Shown here: positions 10,414 to 19,140 of the stretch, piece by piece
How the letters are laid out: the number at the start of each line of letters is the position of its first letter
Position numbering within the stretch: position 1 is the stretch's first letter
NCBI GenBank assembly: GCA_016712145.1
Contig: JADJRO010000003.1
Location: 372,001 to 436,000, forward strand
Reading direction: 5' to 3'
DNA from: Saprospiraceae bacterium
Lineage (GTDB): Bacteria > Bacteroidota > Bacteroidia > Chitinophagales > Saprospiraceae
Length of the DNA: 64,000 bases
Position numbers and translations under genes: made by a program
The notes under the pieces: generated by a model
What the model was told of the DNA's origin: nothing
The model's input: the letters and a program-made list of their open reading frames with translations, nothing else
Database searches by the model: none

Positions 10414-11889
10414 ATGAAGGCGATGCGGAATGATTTAATTTTTTATTTGATATTGCTATTGCTTGTGTTGCATTATATGTTCAATCCCTTTGAATTGCAA
10501 CCAGTAGCGTTAAAAGTAATAAGTGCCGGATTGGTTATGATCTCTTTGTGGATTTTGGAATTAATCCCTATGCCTGTTGTTGCTTTATTGCCTTTGATTC
10601 TATTTCCATTGTGGGGTATTGAAAGCTTAGCGGAAACAGCCAGGAATTATGCAGATCCAATTATTTTTTTATTTATGGGTGGCTTTTTTATTGCACTTGC
10701 AATTGAGAAATGGAACTTGCACCAACGGATCGCATTGAGTATTTTGAAAAAGTCGGGTGGGAAGGGAAACCACATTTTACTTGGTTTTATGGCTTCAAGT
10801 TTCTTAATCAGCATGTGGCTGAGCAATACGGCTACAACCATGATGATGTTTCCCATCGCATTGTCTGTATTGAATGTTATGGGTTCAAATTTCAAAGGAA
10901 CTGGATTTAAAAAATTCTCAACTTCTGTATTATTAAGTATAGCCTATGCATCAAATATTGGAGGCTTATCAACGATTATAGGTACTCCTCCAAATACCGC
11001 AATGGTAGGATTGATGAATGAAGAATATCAAATGAATATCAGTTTTTCAGATTGGTTTATAGTTTGTTTTCCCTTAGCTTTAGTAATACTTGCTTTGTTG
11101 TACTGGGTGTTTACACGGATTTTATTTATAAACAAAATGGAAAAAAATGAAGCAACGAAAGCATTTATTGATTCGGAATTTCACAAACTAAAAAGTTGGA
11201 CAAAACCAGAGCGATATGTCCTTTATGTTTTTTTAGCTACAGCATTTTTATGGATTACAAAAGATTTATGGGTTCGATTTTTTGGTTTGCCATTGAATGA
11301 TGCGCAAATTGCATTGGCAGGTGCCTTTGCTCTTTTTGTAGTTCCTTCCGGTATTAAAAATGTAAAACCAGACGATGCAGTTGATTTAGAAATAGAAACT
11401 TCTGATTATCAAAGTCCCCGATTATTGGAATGGAATGATACCCATAAAATGGCCTGGGGAATTTTATTGATGTTTGGAGGTGGACTGGCATTGGCTAAAT
11501 CCATGGAATCCTCCGGAGTAATGAAAATGATCGGAGAAGGCATTGCAAACTATGCACCGCAACAACTTTTTTTCTTGATCGTATTGGTGACAGCGATCTC
11601 GATCTTTCTTAGTGAAATTATGAGTAACATCGCGCAAGTCATTGTGATGGCTCCGATCCTGAGTTCGGTTGCGATTGCAATGGGTATTTCACCAGTTATA
11701 GTTTGTTTGCCGATGACGCTTGCTGCTAGCTGTGCGGGCATGCTGCCCATGGGCACTCCACCCAATGCAATTGCTTATTCAAGTGGTAAAATTCCATTAA
11801 AAGAAATGATGAAAGCTGGTTTTGTATTGAATCTGATCAGTGTTTTAGTGATCAGTTTGTTTTGTTATTATTTTAGGATATCGATATAA
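10414..11889 (+). CDS. DASS/SLC13-family sodium-coupled anion symporter
   Basis: A 491-residue inner-membrane transporter with about 11-12 hydrophobic segments. The first SNT motif is in MWLSNTATTMMMFPIAL (near 131-147), followed by NIGGLSTIIGTPPNTA (near 182-197). The C-terminal half has the mirrored counterparts SEIMSNIAQVIVMAP and MLPMGTPPNAIAY. This doubled SNT/GTPPN pattern defines the divalent anion:Na+ symporter family, whose members import succinate, citrate, sulfate or related anions; the substrate is not decidable here. The gene begins 19 bp after a heptamer array that occupies its upstream region, so its promoter may overlap the repeats. Confidence 0.9.
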   Translation: MKAMRNDLIFYLILLLLVLHYMFNPFELQPVALKVISAGLVMISLWILELIPMPVVALLPLILFPLWGIESLAETARNYADPIIFLFMGGFFIALAIEKWNLHQRIALSILKKSGGKGNHILLGFMASSFLISMWLSNTATTMMMFPIALSVLNVMGSNFKGTGFKKFSTSVLLSIAYASNIGGLSTIIGTPPNTAMVGLMNEEYQMNISFSDWFIVCFPLALVILALLYWVFTRILFINKMEKNEATKAFIDSEFHKLKSWTKPERYVLYVFLATAFLWITKDLWVRFFGLPLNDAQIALAGAFALFVVPSGIKNVKPDDAVDLEIETSDYQSPRLLEWNDTHKMAWGILLMFGGGLALAKSMESSGVMKMIGEGIANYAPQQLFFLIVLVTAISIFLSEIMSNIAQVIVMAPILSSVAIAMGISPVIVCLPMTLAASCAGMLPMGTPPNAIAYSSGKIPLKEMMKAGFVLNLISVLVISLFCYYFRISI

Positions 11890-11919
11890 GTCAAATTTCG
11901 CAATAGCTAATCGATCTGA

Positions 11920-12426
11920 TTAAAAACAAAGGCCAACACTAAAACCAATTGGAAGAAAGAGTAGTTCAAGATTATCATATCCTGAAAAAGGGATACTAAA
12001 ATAGACTCTAAAGTTGAATTTGTTGCGATCTATTGGTTGGAATCTATATCCTCCAAGGATATAGAATACAGAAGGTCTATTGGTTTTTCCTGATACATAA
12101 ATATGCCCCAATCCTAATTCAAGATAATTTTTTGAATTGCCTAAATTTGCACTTACTGAAGTTGGAATGATGGTAAACTGTTTAGCGCTTGAACAAGGTC
12201 CAAAAACACAAATTTTAAATTCTTCATTATAGCCAATTCCAATTTTTCCTGCTAGAAATGATTTCCCGTCCAGGTCTTTTATACGTTCATAGATAAGAGC
12301 AATTGCTGAACCTTCCCCAATATTTAATCCAAAATTATTGAGAGGACGCATCGCATTATTTAATACCACATCCTGTCCTTTGAGTTGGTAAAGACAAAGT
12401 AAAAAAAACAGGATAGTCAAGCGCAT
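11920..12426 (-). CDS. Hypothetical secreted protein
   Basis: A 168-residue protein not recognised as a named family. It has a clear signal peptide (MRLTILFFLLCLYQLKGQD) and then alternating hydrophobic/polar beta-strand stretches with many aromatic and Gly residues (IGIGYN, YLELGLGHIYV, YILGGYRF, FRVYFSIPF), ending in Phe. This looks like a small outer-membrane beta-barrel. It is convergent with the DASS symporter gene 30 bp away. Confidence 0.6.
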   Translation of the reverse strand: MRLTILFFLLCLYQLKGQDVVLNNAMRPLNNFGLNIGEGSAIALIYERIKDLDGKSFLAGKIGIGYNEEFKICVFGPCSSAKQFTIIPTSVSANLGNSKNYLELGLGHIYVSGKTNRPSVFYILGGYRFQPIDRNKFNFRVYFSIPFSGYDNLELLFLPIGFSVGLCF

Positions 12427-12896
12427 TTATTCGATCTTCAAGTTTAAAGATACCAATTCCCATTCAACTATTTTATATTACAGACTTCATAAAATTGATA
12501 TTTCTGGGTCGCTTGTAAAATGGGCTCCAAATGAGAATTGAGCTCATTTCCCGGATCCATTAAATTAGTGAGAAAATATTGAGTCTTGATAATTGAGGAT
12601 GTATCCAAACTGATGTTTTTATAACGAATAAAATATCCATGCAAACTCCAGTCCGTCCAAAGATTTTTAGAAATTCCAATCGTGCTGCCATCATCTAGAT
12701 AATTTCCAATACTATGAATATCATGTAGCATTTCAACATCTCTGCTCACTGCATGTACATTGGAGATGGATAGTAAGAGACCCATGCTAAAAGTAATAAG
12801 ACTGATCGATGTGAACACTTTAAAGGAAAATGAATGTGTTTTTATTTGAAGAATCAAAAAATTTACAACTGGATAAATTAGGATTCCCATTCCCAA

Positions 12897-13330
12897 GGCA
12901 AAGGGTGAACGGGGGAGGTTAAAAAACCCCCGTTTTTAAAACCCCCCCCCCGGGGAAAGGGGGGAAAACCCCACCAAAAAAAAAGGGGGGGGTTTTTCCC
13001 CGTTAATTTTTTTTTTTCAAATTTTTTTTTTTTAAAAAAAACACCAATACCCCAAAAAAAAAAAAGGGGGTTTTAGTTCAAACCAACCGTGGGGGAAATA
13101 ACCCCGGCGGGAACCGGCCGGTGAAAAAAAATTTTTTTGGTCTGAAATAAAAAACAAACAACCCCCGGCCGGGGTTGGGAAAAGAGACGGGGCCGGGGCC
13201 CCCACCCCCCGGGGGGGGGTGGGAAAGAAAAAAAAAAAAAAGAAAGGGGGGGGGGGGCGAAGGACCAAATGTATGTATGTATGTATGTATGTATGTATGT
13301 ATGTATGTATGTATGTATGTATGTATGTGA
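12897..13330. other. Low-complexity homopolymer block inside the glycosyltransferase gene
   Basis: A stretch made almost wholly of runs of A, C, G and T (for example C10 near 12945, G8 near 12985, A14 near 13230) with local base composition unlike the rest of the window. It has the look of a failed consensus or misassembled read end and not of evolved sequence. Short reading frames across it (13032-13360) encode strings of Pro, Phe and Gly and are not real genes. Confidence 0.7.
13269..13328. repeat. Tetranucleotide microsatellite (ATGT)15
   Basis: Fifteen perfect copies of ATGT. On the minus strand, in frame with the upstream glycosyltransferase piece, it encodes a His-Thr-Tyr-Ile repeat. 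Tetranucleotide tracts in surface-sugar genes are known phase-variation switches in other bacteria, but this one abuts the homopolymer block, which makes an artefact equally likely. Confidence 0.85.
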
Positions 13331-13916
13331 CCTTTTAAATAGAAATACAAGCTCAGACATGTAAAAATGCCCAGTGTATTTTCTAAGAGATTATTTGAAC
13401 TGGACCATTGAACTAATGGGATCGAAAGCCATAAACACAATGGAATCCATGCATGTTGGAATGACATGAGCAACCAGATTCGGCAGATGATAAAACCGGT
13501 TAGGATCATGCAAAATAAGGAATAGATTTTTTCAGTAAAATGACTTGCTCCCAAAATTTTAAAAAATAGAGATTGAATGCCAAGGCCAAGCGGAGGATTT
13601 TGAAAAGGGGAAACATGTAGTGAAATTGCCAAAAGGTACCGGCCCCTTGACAAGGTTCTTGCTATGCTTGAATAAAACAGGCCATCAAAAAAGATGCCTA
13701 CGGAAAGGGAAAGAAGAAGGGAAATAAGTGGAAAGATAAAAAAAAAAAAAAAACCAAGGTTTTAAATGCAGGAAGGGTTTCACTGGCAATTGTTTTGTGT
13801 GCTCAGGTTAATTTCATACAGGAGTCAAAGGCTGATTTGAAATTGAGTAGGGTGTATTTTGTTATAACGTATGCCAGGGTCCTGTTGTGTAGAATTTAAT
13901 TTGTGAGATCTTAAAT

Positions 13917-14405
13917 CTATTCTCGGTCATCGGATTGATTCTCCCCATTACTCGGCGTTGTTGCTGATTCATAAATTTCGGTATGTCTGATTTGACCACC
14001 GAGATATCCCACCCGAGCCATCACTGAAAAACTGAATAAGGAACATATCAATGCTATTTGAGCAATCAATCGCGCTTTTTCTAAGTTTTTAAAATTGAAA
14101 ATTAAACCAAGAATGGCATTTAACCCTACCACTATTAAACTAATGAGCCCAAACAGAGCAGCTTCTTCATGTTCATGGATTCGATTCTTTGATACGCCTG
14201 GTATTTGTTCAACCAGCTCTTCGGCGGATTCTCCAGTCAAATAGGAAATGCCTACACCGAGTGCAGATATAATTAACAACAGATAAGATGCAGAAATCGT
14301 ATGCGTACTTTTGGTATAAAGGCCATAGGCTAAAACAATTGCGCCTAAGATGGAACCAAAAACAGGTAGATGCGTAATGAGTAAATGGACATGAGCAAGG
14401 TTCAT
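13917..14405 (-). CDS. Hypothetical four-helix membrane protein (DUF2231-like)
   Basis: A 162-residue inner-membrane protein with four predicted helices. The start MNLAHVHLLITHLPVFGSILG resembles the LH-x-x-x-TH-P pattern of DUF2231-type predicted membrane proteins, with His at 5, 7 and 12. A second His/Glu cluster, HEHEEAALFG, lies near 87-96 in the loop before helix 3. The paired histidines suggest metal or haem binding, as in small cytochrome-like proteins, but no CxxCH motif is present. The C-terminal 20 residues are polar and acidic. Function unknown. Confidence 0.65.
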   Translation of the reverse strand: MNLAHVHLLITHLPVFGSILGAIVLAYGLYTKSTHTISASYLLLIISALGVGISYLTGESAEELVEQIPGVSKNRIHEHEEAALFGLISLIVVGLNAILGLIFNFKNLEKARLIAQIALICSLFSFSVMARVGYLGGQIRHTEIYESATTPSNGENQSDDRE

Positions 14406-14456
14406 TGTTGATTTTTTTTTGTTATTATATTATAACAAGATTTTTAATTAATTATT

Positions 14457-15065
14457 TTAAGTTTTCATCAATTTATTATTGGCCACTGATAAAATCGTTT
14501 GAAAATCGATTGAGTGTTTCAATTCTTCTAATTTAAGGGGTAAAGCTGGGTTTATTATATATTCTTGAAGCGATTTTTGAAACCATTTGACATCATGCCA
14601 GGCTCCTGATTTGAAGCCAATGTTTTTAAAAATTCCAATTTCTTCAAACCCCAGGTTGCTGTGAAGTAATTCACTTTTCTTATTGGGTACAGTCACACCG
14701 GCGTACACATTATAGAACCCTTGAATGGTAAGCATGGACAGCAAGGTTTCATAAAGAATATACCCAATTCCTCTGCCTTGTATAGATTCGGTTAGATAAA
14801 TGGTGGATTCTGCGGACCACTGATAGGCTGTTTTATACCGATGACGGCTGGCATATGCATAGCCTTCGATTTGATCGTTTTTTAAGCAAACCAACCAGGG
14901 ATATTCATAAATCGTATCGAGAATTTTACTTTGAAATTCATTTAGCTCAGGGACTTTACAATCAAAAGTAATTGGAGTATATAAAACATAAGGCTCATAT
15001 ACCTTTAAGCATGATGCTGCATCTTGATCAGGAGAAATGAATCGTATAGAATAGTTGGCTTCCAT
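14457..15065 (-). CDS. GNAT N-acetyltransferase, phosphinothricin acetyltransferase-like
   Basis: A 202-residue enzyme with one GNAT domain at about 5-170. It has the PAT/YwnH-like N-terminus (IRFISPDQDAASCLKVYEPYV), the acetyl-CoA pyrophosphate loop QGRGIGYILYE (near 95-105), and the later VTVPNKKSELLHSNLGFEEIG stretch typical of this subgroup. Relatives acetylate phosphinothricin, methionine sulfoximine or similar amino-acid analogues; here it may serve detoxification. The last 30 residues lie beyond the usual domain. It is divergent from a small Cys-rich gene 146 bp away. Confidence 0.82.
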   Translation of the reverse strand: MEANYSIRFISPDQDAASCLKVYEPYVLYTPITFDCKVPELNEFQSKILDTIYEYPWLVCLKNDQIEGYAYASRHRYKTAYQWSAESTIYLTESIQGRGIGYILYETLLSMLTIQGFYNVYAGVTVPNKKSELLHSNLGFEEIGIFKNIGFKSGAWHDVKWFQKSLQEYIINPALPLKLEELKHSIDFQTILSVANNKLMKT

Positions 15066-15211
15066 GTTAATAATTCGATATTTTATTAAGCAAATAAAGG
15101 CAATTTGGGCATTCTGACAGCCTATTTAATTTTTTAATAATTAAATTCATGCAAATCCTTTTTGTAGTAAATTTGAAAATAGACATTTAATACCATTAAA
15201 CCAGAAAAGAC

Positions 15212-15394
15212 ATGGAAACACAAACAATTTCAGAAACCCCGTCAATACAGATGGAACCAAAGTCTTGCAAACAGCAGCCTATTTGCTTAGGTGGTAGCGT
15301 TTTTAAAACGAACCTGGTTTGTGGTTGCTGTTTTTGTGAAACAGGATCCTGTCTGTGTGAATGGCATAAGGAAACAAATGGATTCTGGTCCTAA
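15212..15394 (+). CDS. Small cysteine-rich protein of unknown function
   Basis: A 60-residue reading frame with nine Cys, eight of them C-terminal of residue 18, in CKQQPIC and LVCGCCFCETGSCLCEW. The first 17 residues are polar and could be a leader. No known family is recognised; metallothionein-like metal binding or a ribosomally made peptide precursor are both possible. A TAAATTTG box at 15168-15175 lies at a suitable distance upstream, and a purine-rich AGAAAAGA precedes the ATG. A different frame at 15291-15497 overlaps it and is less convincing. Confidence 0.4.
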   Translation: METQTISETPSIQMEPKSCKQQPICLGGSVFKTNLVCGCCFCETGSCLCEWHKETNGFWS

Positions 15395-15460
15395 TGTAAG
15401 ACGAGTCAAAAAGATCCCTGACATTCGTTTGAATGTACTAACAAAGGTTCATTTTGGATT

Positions 15461-16117
15461 TCAATGCGTGCTGGATTCATTCAATTCTATTAAATAACTC
15501 ATCAATTGACTCGCAGTTTCCAACACAGGACCTCCCATGGGATCTTGAAATAACTGATTGATAGGTCCTTGACCAAAATAAAGTCCATCAGAAACCAAAA
15601 AGCTTAAACGCACCTGACCGGTATCAGGATACGGCAATCGATCCTGATTCCAGGGACCAATTTGATTAATTACCTGATTGCTTTTTTCGAATAAAATTTG
15701 AATTAACTCGTTGGATTGTTCCTGGGAGTCTTCCAACAGGATTACTTTTTCTGAATAATTTATATAACGTGCTGTACCGTCATGATAGGCAGCCAGTACA
15801 TCAAGACCTTCCTCCAGAGCAACTTCAATAACGACACCTAAAAGTTCTTTGGTTTGGATCTTTTCTCCATGTTTTCTTAATAAATAGTAGGCCAATAGTT
15901 TGGTTCGGCTTTCTAAAGACGGATCTTGTGTAATATTAAATAAATCAGCGGTATTTAAGGGATCAATTAGTAATATGTTCCAGGGATAAGTTGTATTTAC
16001 ATCGTTTGAATTATTAAAAATTTGTGGATTATCACAAAACAACAATTCATACAACTTGTTGATGGCCTCATTTTTAAAAGGAGGGTAAGCAGCTGAAGTA
16101 TTGTCTGTGTTTTTCAT
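15461..16117 (-). CDS. Hypothetical protein
   Basis: A 218-residue cytoplasmic protein with no signal peptide or membrane helix, not recognised as a named domain. Noticeable stretches are FCDNPQIF, ESRTKLLAYYLLRKHG and a DGTARYINYSEKVILLE segment. The last resembles conserved hypotheticals of Bacteroidota, but no catalytic motif can be named. Composition and codon use look normal for the window, which supports a real gene. A TACATTTG box lies 87 bp upstream at 16204-16211. Confidence 0.65.
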   Translation of the reverse strand: MKNTDNTSAAYPPFKNEAINKLYELLFCDNPQIFNNSNDVNTTYPWNILLIDPLNTADLFNITQDPSLESRTKLLAYYLLRKHGEKIQTKELLGVVIEVALEEGLDVLAAYHDGTARYINYSEKVILLEDSQEQSNELIQILFEKSNQVINQIGPWNQDRLPYPDTGQVRLSFLVSDGLYFGQGPINQLFQDPMGGPVLETASQLMSYLIELNESSTH

Positions 16118-16309
16118 AATGAAAATGTTTAAATTAAACTTGAGTATAGATTAAATTCAGTTTGATCAATAACGAGTGAATTTATGAATATTCAATCCTA
16201 GAACAAATGTAATTATTTATTCAAATTTAACCTTAATGCATATTGTATAAAAAGCTAATTATATGCATTATAGGCAAATCTAATTATTTAGAGGTTCCAA
16301 AAGACTCAT

Positions 16310-16317
16310 TATATTTG
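16310..16317 (+). promoter_or_regulatory. Candidate -7 promoter box for the small membrane protein triplet
   Basis: TATATTTG matches TAnnTTTG exactly and stands 38 bp before the ATG at 16356. No good -33 TTG is present (TTA at the right distance). Confidence 0.35.
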
Positions 16318-16355
16318 TAAGAAATTGAAATCATTTGAATAGATTATAGAAAAGT

Positions 16356-16673
16356 ATGAAGACTATTATAAAATTCCTTTTAATTGGATATGGGATTACG
16401 GCCGTTTATTTCTTATATCTCGCAGCAATTAATTTGTTTGTTTATTTTGCAAACACATCGAAGGGTTTTTATGAACCATTTTTACCTGCTGGAAGAAATT
16501 TAGCAATTGGAGTTATTTTTGCATTGATTACTGGATTTTCGTGGTTTTTATTGCGCCAGCCATCCTATCAAAAGGCAGGCACAATCCTTATATATTCACC
16601 GTTAATTCTTATTGGATTATTTATTTGTTGGTTTCTTATTGTGATGATATCTTCAGGTGGAAAATGGAATTAA
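16356..16673 (+). CDS. Small membrane protein 1 of a tandem triplet
   Basis: A 105-residue protein with three predicted membrane helices (about 5-30, 48-68, 77-98) and short polar ends. It resembles the next two genes in length, topology and a polar tip after the last helix (GGKWN here, NGPLRWQ in the second). No named family recognised. It leads a tightly packed same-strand group (gaps of 28 and 0 bp), so the three are probably co-transcribed and may have arisen by duplication. Confidence 0.6.
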   Translation: MKTIIKFLLIGYGITAVYFLYLAAINLFVYFANTSKGFYEPFLPAGRNLAIGVIFALITGFSWFLLRQPSYQKAGTILIYSPLILIGLFICWFLIVMISSGGKWN

Positions 16674-16701
16674 AAGAATTATTATTACCTTAATTTAACC
16701 G

Positions 16702-17004
16702 ATGGAATTTTTATCAAAAATATTGTACTTCGTACTTTTTGGGTTGACCTGTCTTCTGTGTTTGTTTTTTATTCTTAGTTCAATCAATGTTTTGATTGAT
16801 GCCTATGGTAAAAAGTCAGAATCCATTATAATGGGTTTAGCAGGTATTTTGGTAGCTATAGGATTATACATAAGCTATCAAGCAATTAAAGATACGGATC
16901 GATATTTATATTGTAGCGGCATTTTAGGTATTACCTGGCTAGTAGTTTTAGGAGTCGTGTTGATTGGTCTACTCTTTTTTAATGGTCCCCTTCGCTGGCA
17001 ATAA
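16702..17004 (+). CDS. Small membrane protein 2 of a tandem triplet
   Basis: A 100-residue protein with three predicted helices (about 6-32, 42-60, 70-92) and a short soluble end (GPLRWQ). A charged loop (GKKSES) follows helix 1. Function unknown. Its stop codon is immediately followed by the ATG of the third gene with no spacer, indicating coupled translation. Confidence 0.6.
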   Translation: MEFLSKILYFVLFGLTCLLCLFFILSSINVLIDAYGKKSESIIMGLAGILVAIGLYISYQAIKDTDRYLYCSGILGITWLVVLGVVLIGLLFFNGPLRWQ

Positions 17005-17304
17005 ATGGCTTTTATTTTAAAATTAATTTATTATTGCCTTTTGGCCGGAACTGCAGTTTTGTCTTTTTTTTATATCTGGACAGCATTGTTTATTAAATCA
17101 GGAACTAACAATCCGTTTTATCTGAAACAATGGTTTGGATTTGTTTCTTTATTTGTACTAGCTATGTTATATAAGGCCTACTTAGCTGGCGAAGTAGAAG
17201 CTCGTTTTGGACAAGGTATTAAAATCATATTGGTATCCTGGGCTTTATGGGGCTTGATTGTAATTATATTTTATGGAATTGCAAAGTATCTTGGTAAAAT
17301 CTAG
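17005..17304 (+). CDS. Small membrane protein 3 of a tandem triplet
   Basis: A 99-residue protein with three predicted helices (about 6-30, 42-58, 73-93). The loop between helices 2 and 3 (LAGEVEARFGQG) is charged. It starts directly after the preceding stop, completing the triplet. Function unknown; an immunity-like or envelope role would be a guess. Confidence 0.6.
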   Translation: MAFILKLIYYCLLAGTAVLSFFYIWTALFIKSGTNNPFYLKQWFGFVSLFVLAMLYKAYLAGEVEARFGQGIKIILVSWALWGLIVIIFYGIAKYLGKI

Positions 17305-17394
17305 TTGAATGCTTTGGGTGTCATTTTAATGATTTCTTACGTTTCCCAATACATAATTAATTTCACACAGTGTATAGATAGATTTAAGGGTATA

Positions 17395-17754
17395 TCAAAT
17401 GGTGCCGGTATAAATTACTCCTGAAGTAGGCGTTTCATTTAATTCAATTTTAATCAGTTGGGGTATTTGTGGTTTTATTTGATCCCAAAGCCAAATTGCA
17501 ATTTGCTCGCAAGTTGGATTTTCTAAACCTGGAATGTCATTCATCAATTTGTGATCAATCGATTTTATAATTGGATCAATGGCTTTATTGATAGCAGCAA
17601 AATCCATAACCCAGTTTAAATGGGGGTCTAAACGGTCATCGATAAAAACGGTTAAATGATAGGTGTGTCCATGAATGTTTTTGCATTTGTGACCTTCTGG
17701 TACGTTGGGAAGAAAATGAGCGGAATCAAAGGTAAACTTTCTAAATATTTGCAT
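17395..17754 (-). CDS. queD: 6-carboxy-5,6,7,8-tetrahydropterin synthase
   Basis: A 119-residue QueD/PTPS-family enzyme converting 7,8-dihydroneopterin triphosphate to 6-carboxytetrahydropterin, the second step toward queuosine and related 7-deazaguanines. Zinc ligands are His13 (FDSAH) and His28/His30 (IHGHTY). The catalytic Cys24 is in HKCKNIHGH, and DHKLMND plus NPTCEQIA follow at the usual spacing. A late Glu is in IELNETPTSG. No other queuosine genes are nearby. A TACCTTTG box lies about 50 bp upstream. Confidence 0.92.
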   Translation of the reverse strand: MQIFRKFTFDSAHFLPNVPEGHKCKNIHGHTYHLTVFIDDRLDPHLNWVMDFAAINKAIDPIIKSIDHKLMNDIPGLENPTCEQIAIWLWDQIKPQIPQLIKIELNETPTSGVIYTGTI

Positions 17755-17826
17755 TTCAATCAGAATTTGGAACTCTAAATGGGAAATAATAGATACATAT
17801 CTGACAAAGGTACTATCTAATTCGAT

Positions 17827-18474
17827 TTAATTTATTCTTGATTCTAATTTAGCTATATAAATAAGATGAGTTTCAATCTTTAATTCTGATTTTTGATATT
17901 TTATAGTGAAAAATTTTAGGATATTAAAGTTATTTGCAAATAACATTTCCTTTAAATACGTGGTCTCATGATAATAGACAAACAGACTGTTTTTGCCATC
18001 ACTGCTGGTTTCATAGGCTGATGTTTCGTAGAGACCTTCAATGGTACTGAAATAAAATATTCCCCCACTGTGTAATAACCTTGACGCATCTTGTATTAGC
18101 TGTGCACATTCCAACTTTGATAAATAGGGCATACAGAAACCGACAAGAATTGCATCGTATGACGTACTTAGTTGATTCAAATTGCGGCAATCCATTAATT
18201 TAAAATGAACACTTGGGTTATTTATTTGTGCTAGCCGGAGCATGTTTGGCGAGGAATCGATTGCATCAATCATTAGATCAGGGCGAATTTCTCTAAGGTA
18301 TTTCGTTATGTTTCCAGGACCGCATGCAATTTCCAAAATCTTTGGATTTTCTTTGTCTAGTAAATTGCAGAAATGATCGTAACTTTCATTGTAAATATTT
18401 AAATCCATGAATTTGTCCTGATAGCGTTGTGCAATATCATCCCAATTTGAAATGTTTGATTCTGGTGACTTCAT
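17827..18474 (-). CDS. Class I SAM-dependent methyltransferase
   Basis: A 215-residue Rossmann-fold methyltransferase. Motif I is KILEIACGPGNITKYL (near 45-60), the acidic end of strand 2 is IDAIDSSPNML (near 71-81), and motif II/III follows as FKLMDCRNLNQL and YDAILVGFCMPYLS. Substrate unknown. The C-terminal third varies in this superfamily and gives no further clue. It is probably monocistronic or leads toward queD, 72 bp downstream on the same strand. Confidence 0.82.
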   Translation of the reverse strand: MKSPESNISNWDDIAQRYQDKFMDLNIYNESYDHFCNLLDKENPKILEIACGPGNITKYLREIRPDLMIDAIDSSPNMLRLAQINNPSVHFKLMDCRNLNQLSTSYDAILVGFCMPYLSKLECAQLIQDASRLLHSGGIFYFSTIEGLYETSAYETSSDGKNSLFVYYHETTYLKEMLFANNFNILKFFTIKYQKSELKIETHLIYIAKLESRIN

Positions 18475-19140
18475 TTGATTCTGGTTTTATATTTTTTTTA
18501 ATATAAATAGGGATCTCCATCTATTTTGCTAAGTTGGAGTCATTAAATCGAACTATTTGATTCATTTGCTTTTAATGAGGGTGGTTTTCGAGTGTATCGC
18601 TTGATTGAACCAACCAATGTGTAAATATATAATGAAAAAAGCTGGATTATGAATTCAACCTGCTATAGTCAAGTTTGAATGAAAGTCCCCTATTGACTTT
18701 TTCGAGCCAAAATCCTATACTGATATGCGAGGCACTCAATTCCTCCACTGATACCCAGCTATGAAATAGCGCTTTTGGCGGTGATCAAAAAGTTCAATCA
18801 ACTTGTTAAACAAGTGCATTGGAATCTTAGCATTGATTTTCTAATTATTAATTTCTTGTATTCATTCCGAATCAGTGTAATTTAATACCGGATGAAATTC
18901 AAAATGATTTGTAATATAAATTGCCTATAAAATTCATGAAAAAATTAGAAAACAAATTCAAATTCAGGTGATATTTATTGTATTTCCATTTTATTTATTT
19001 GATACGCAATGTTTGTAACTTGTATGATACATTTATGTCATATGTGAATAATGCAACAACTATTAGTATTCGTATAACTTTTATTAGAATTAAAGTATCA
19101 GATTTGTGAAGGAAATAATTCCGAATTAAATTAATTGAAA
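18475..19140. other. Intergenic region with no recognised feature
   Basis: About 660 bp of AT-rich sequence with no convincing reading frame, RNA gene or strong hairpin. The middle (18680-18830) is less AT-rich than the flanks and could be a decayed gene, but no frame can be followed. Confidence 0.5.

Larger units (their letters stand above)
12468..13783 (-). pseudogene. Membrane glycosyltransferase (mannosyltransferase-like), interrupted by low-complexity sequence
   Basis: Two coding pieces on the same strand look like the ends of one polytopic glycosyltransferase. The upstream piece (about 13331-13737) reads GIFFDGLFYSSIARTLSRGRYLLAIS and then hydrophobic helices. The DG and IAR segment is typical of the first periplasmic loop of GT39/ArnT-like enzymes using lipid-linked sugars. 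The downstream piece (12468-12896) has helices followed by NLWTDWSLHGYFIRYKN and a stop. Between them lie about 430 bp of homopolymer runs and a tetranucleotide tract with no sensible coding. A 16-base A run at 13738-13753 (poly-T on minus) also hides the start. Function and start are approximate; the break is plain. Confidence 0.6.

Noticed and set aside
13032..13360. Overlapping short proteins rich in Pro, Phe and Gly
   Set aside because: They are translations of homopolymer runs and the ATGT tract; no natural protein composition.
15291..15497. 68-residue protein overlapping the Cys-rich gene
   Set aside because: Different frame from the Cys-rich gene, no better start, and overlaps the end of the convergent gene.
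18475..19140. Decayed gene or transposon remnant
   Set aside because: No frame, terminal repeat or family motif could be followed; left as unexplained intergenic DNA.
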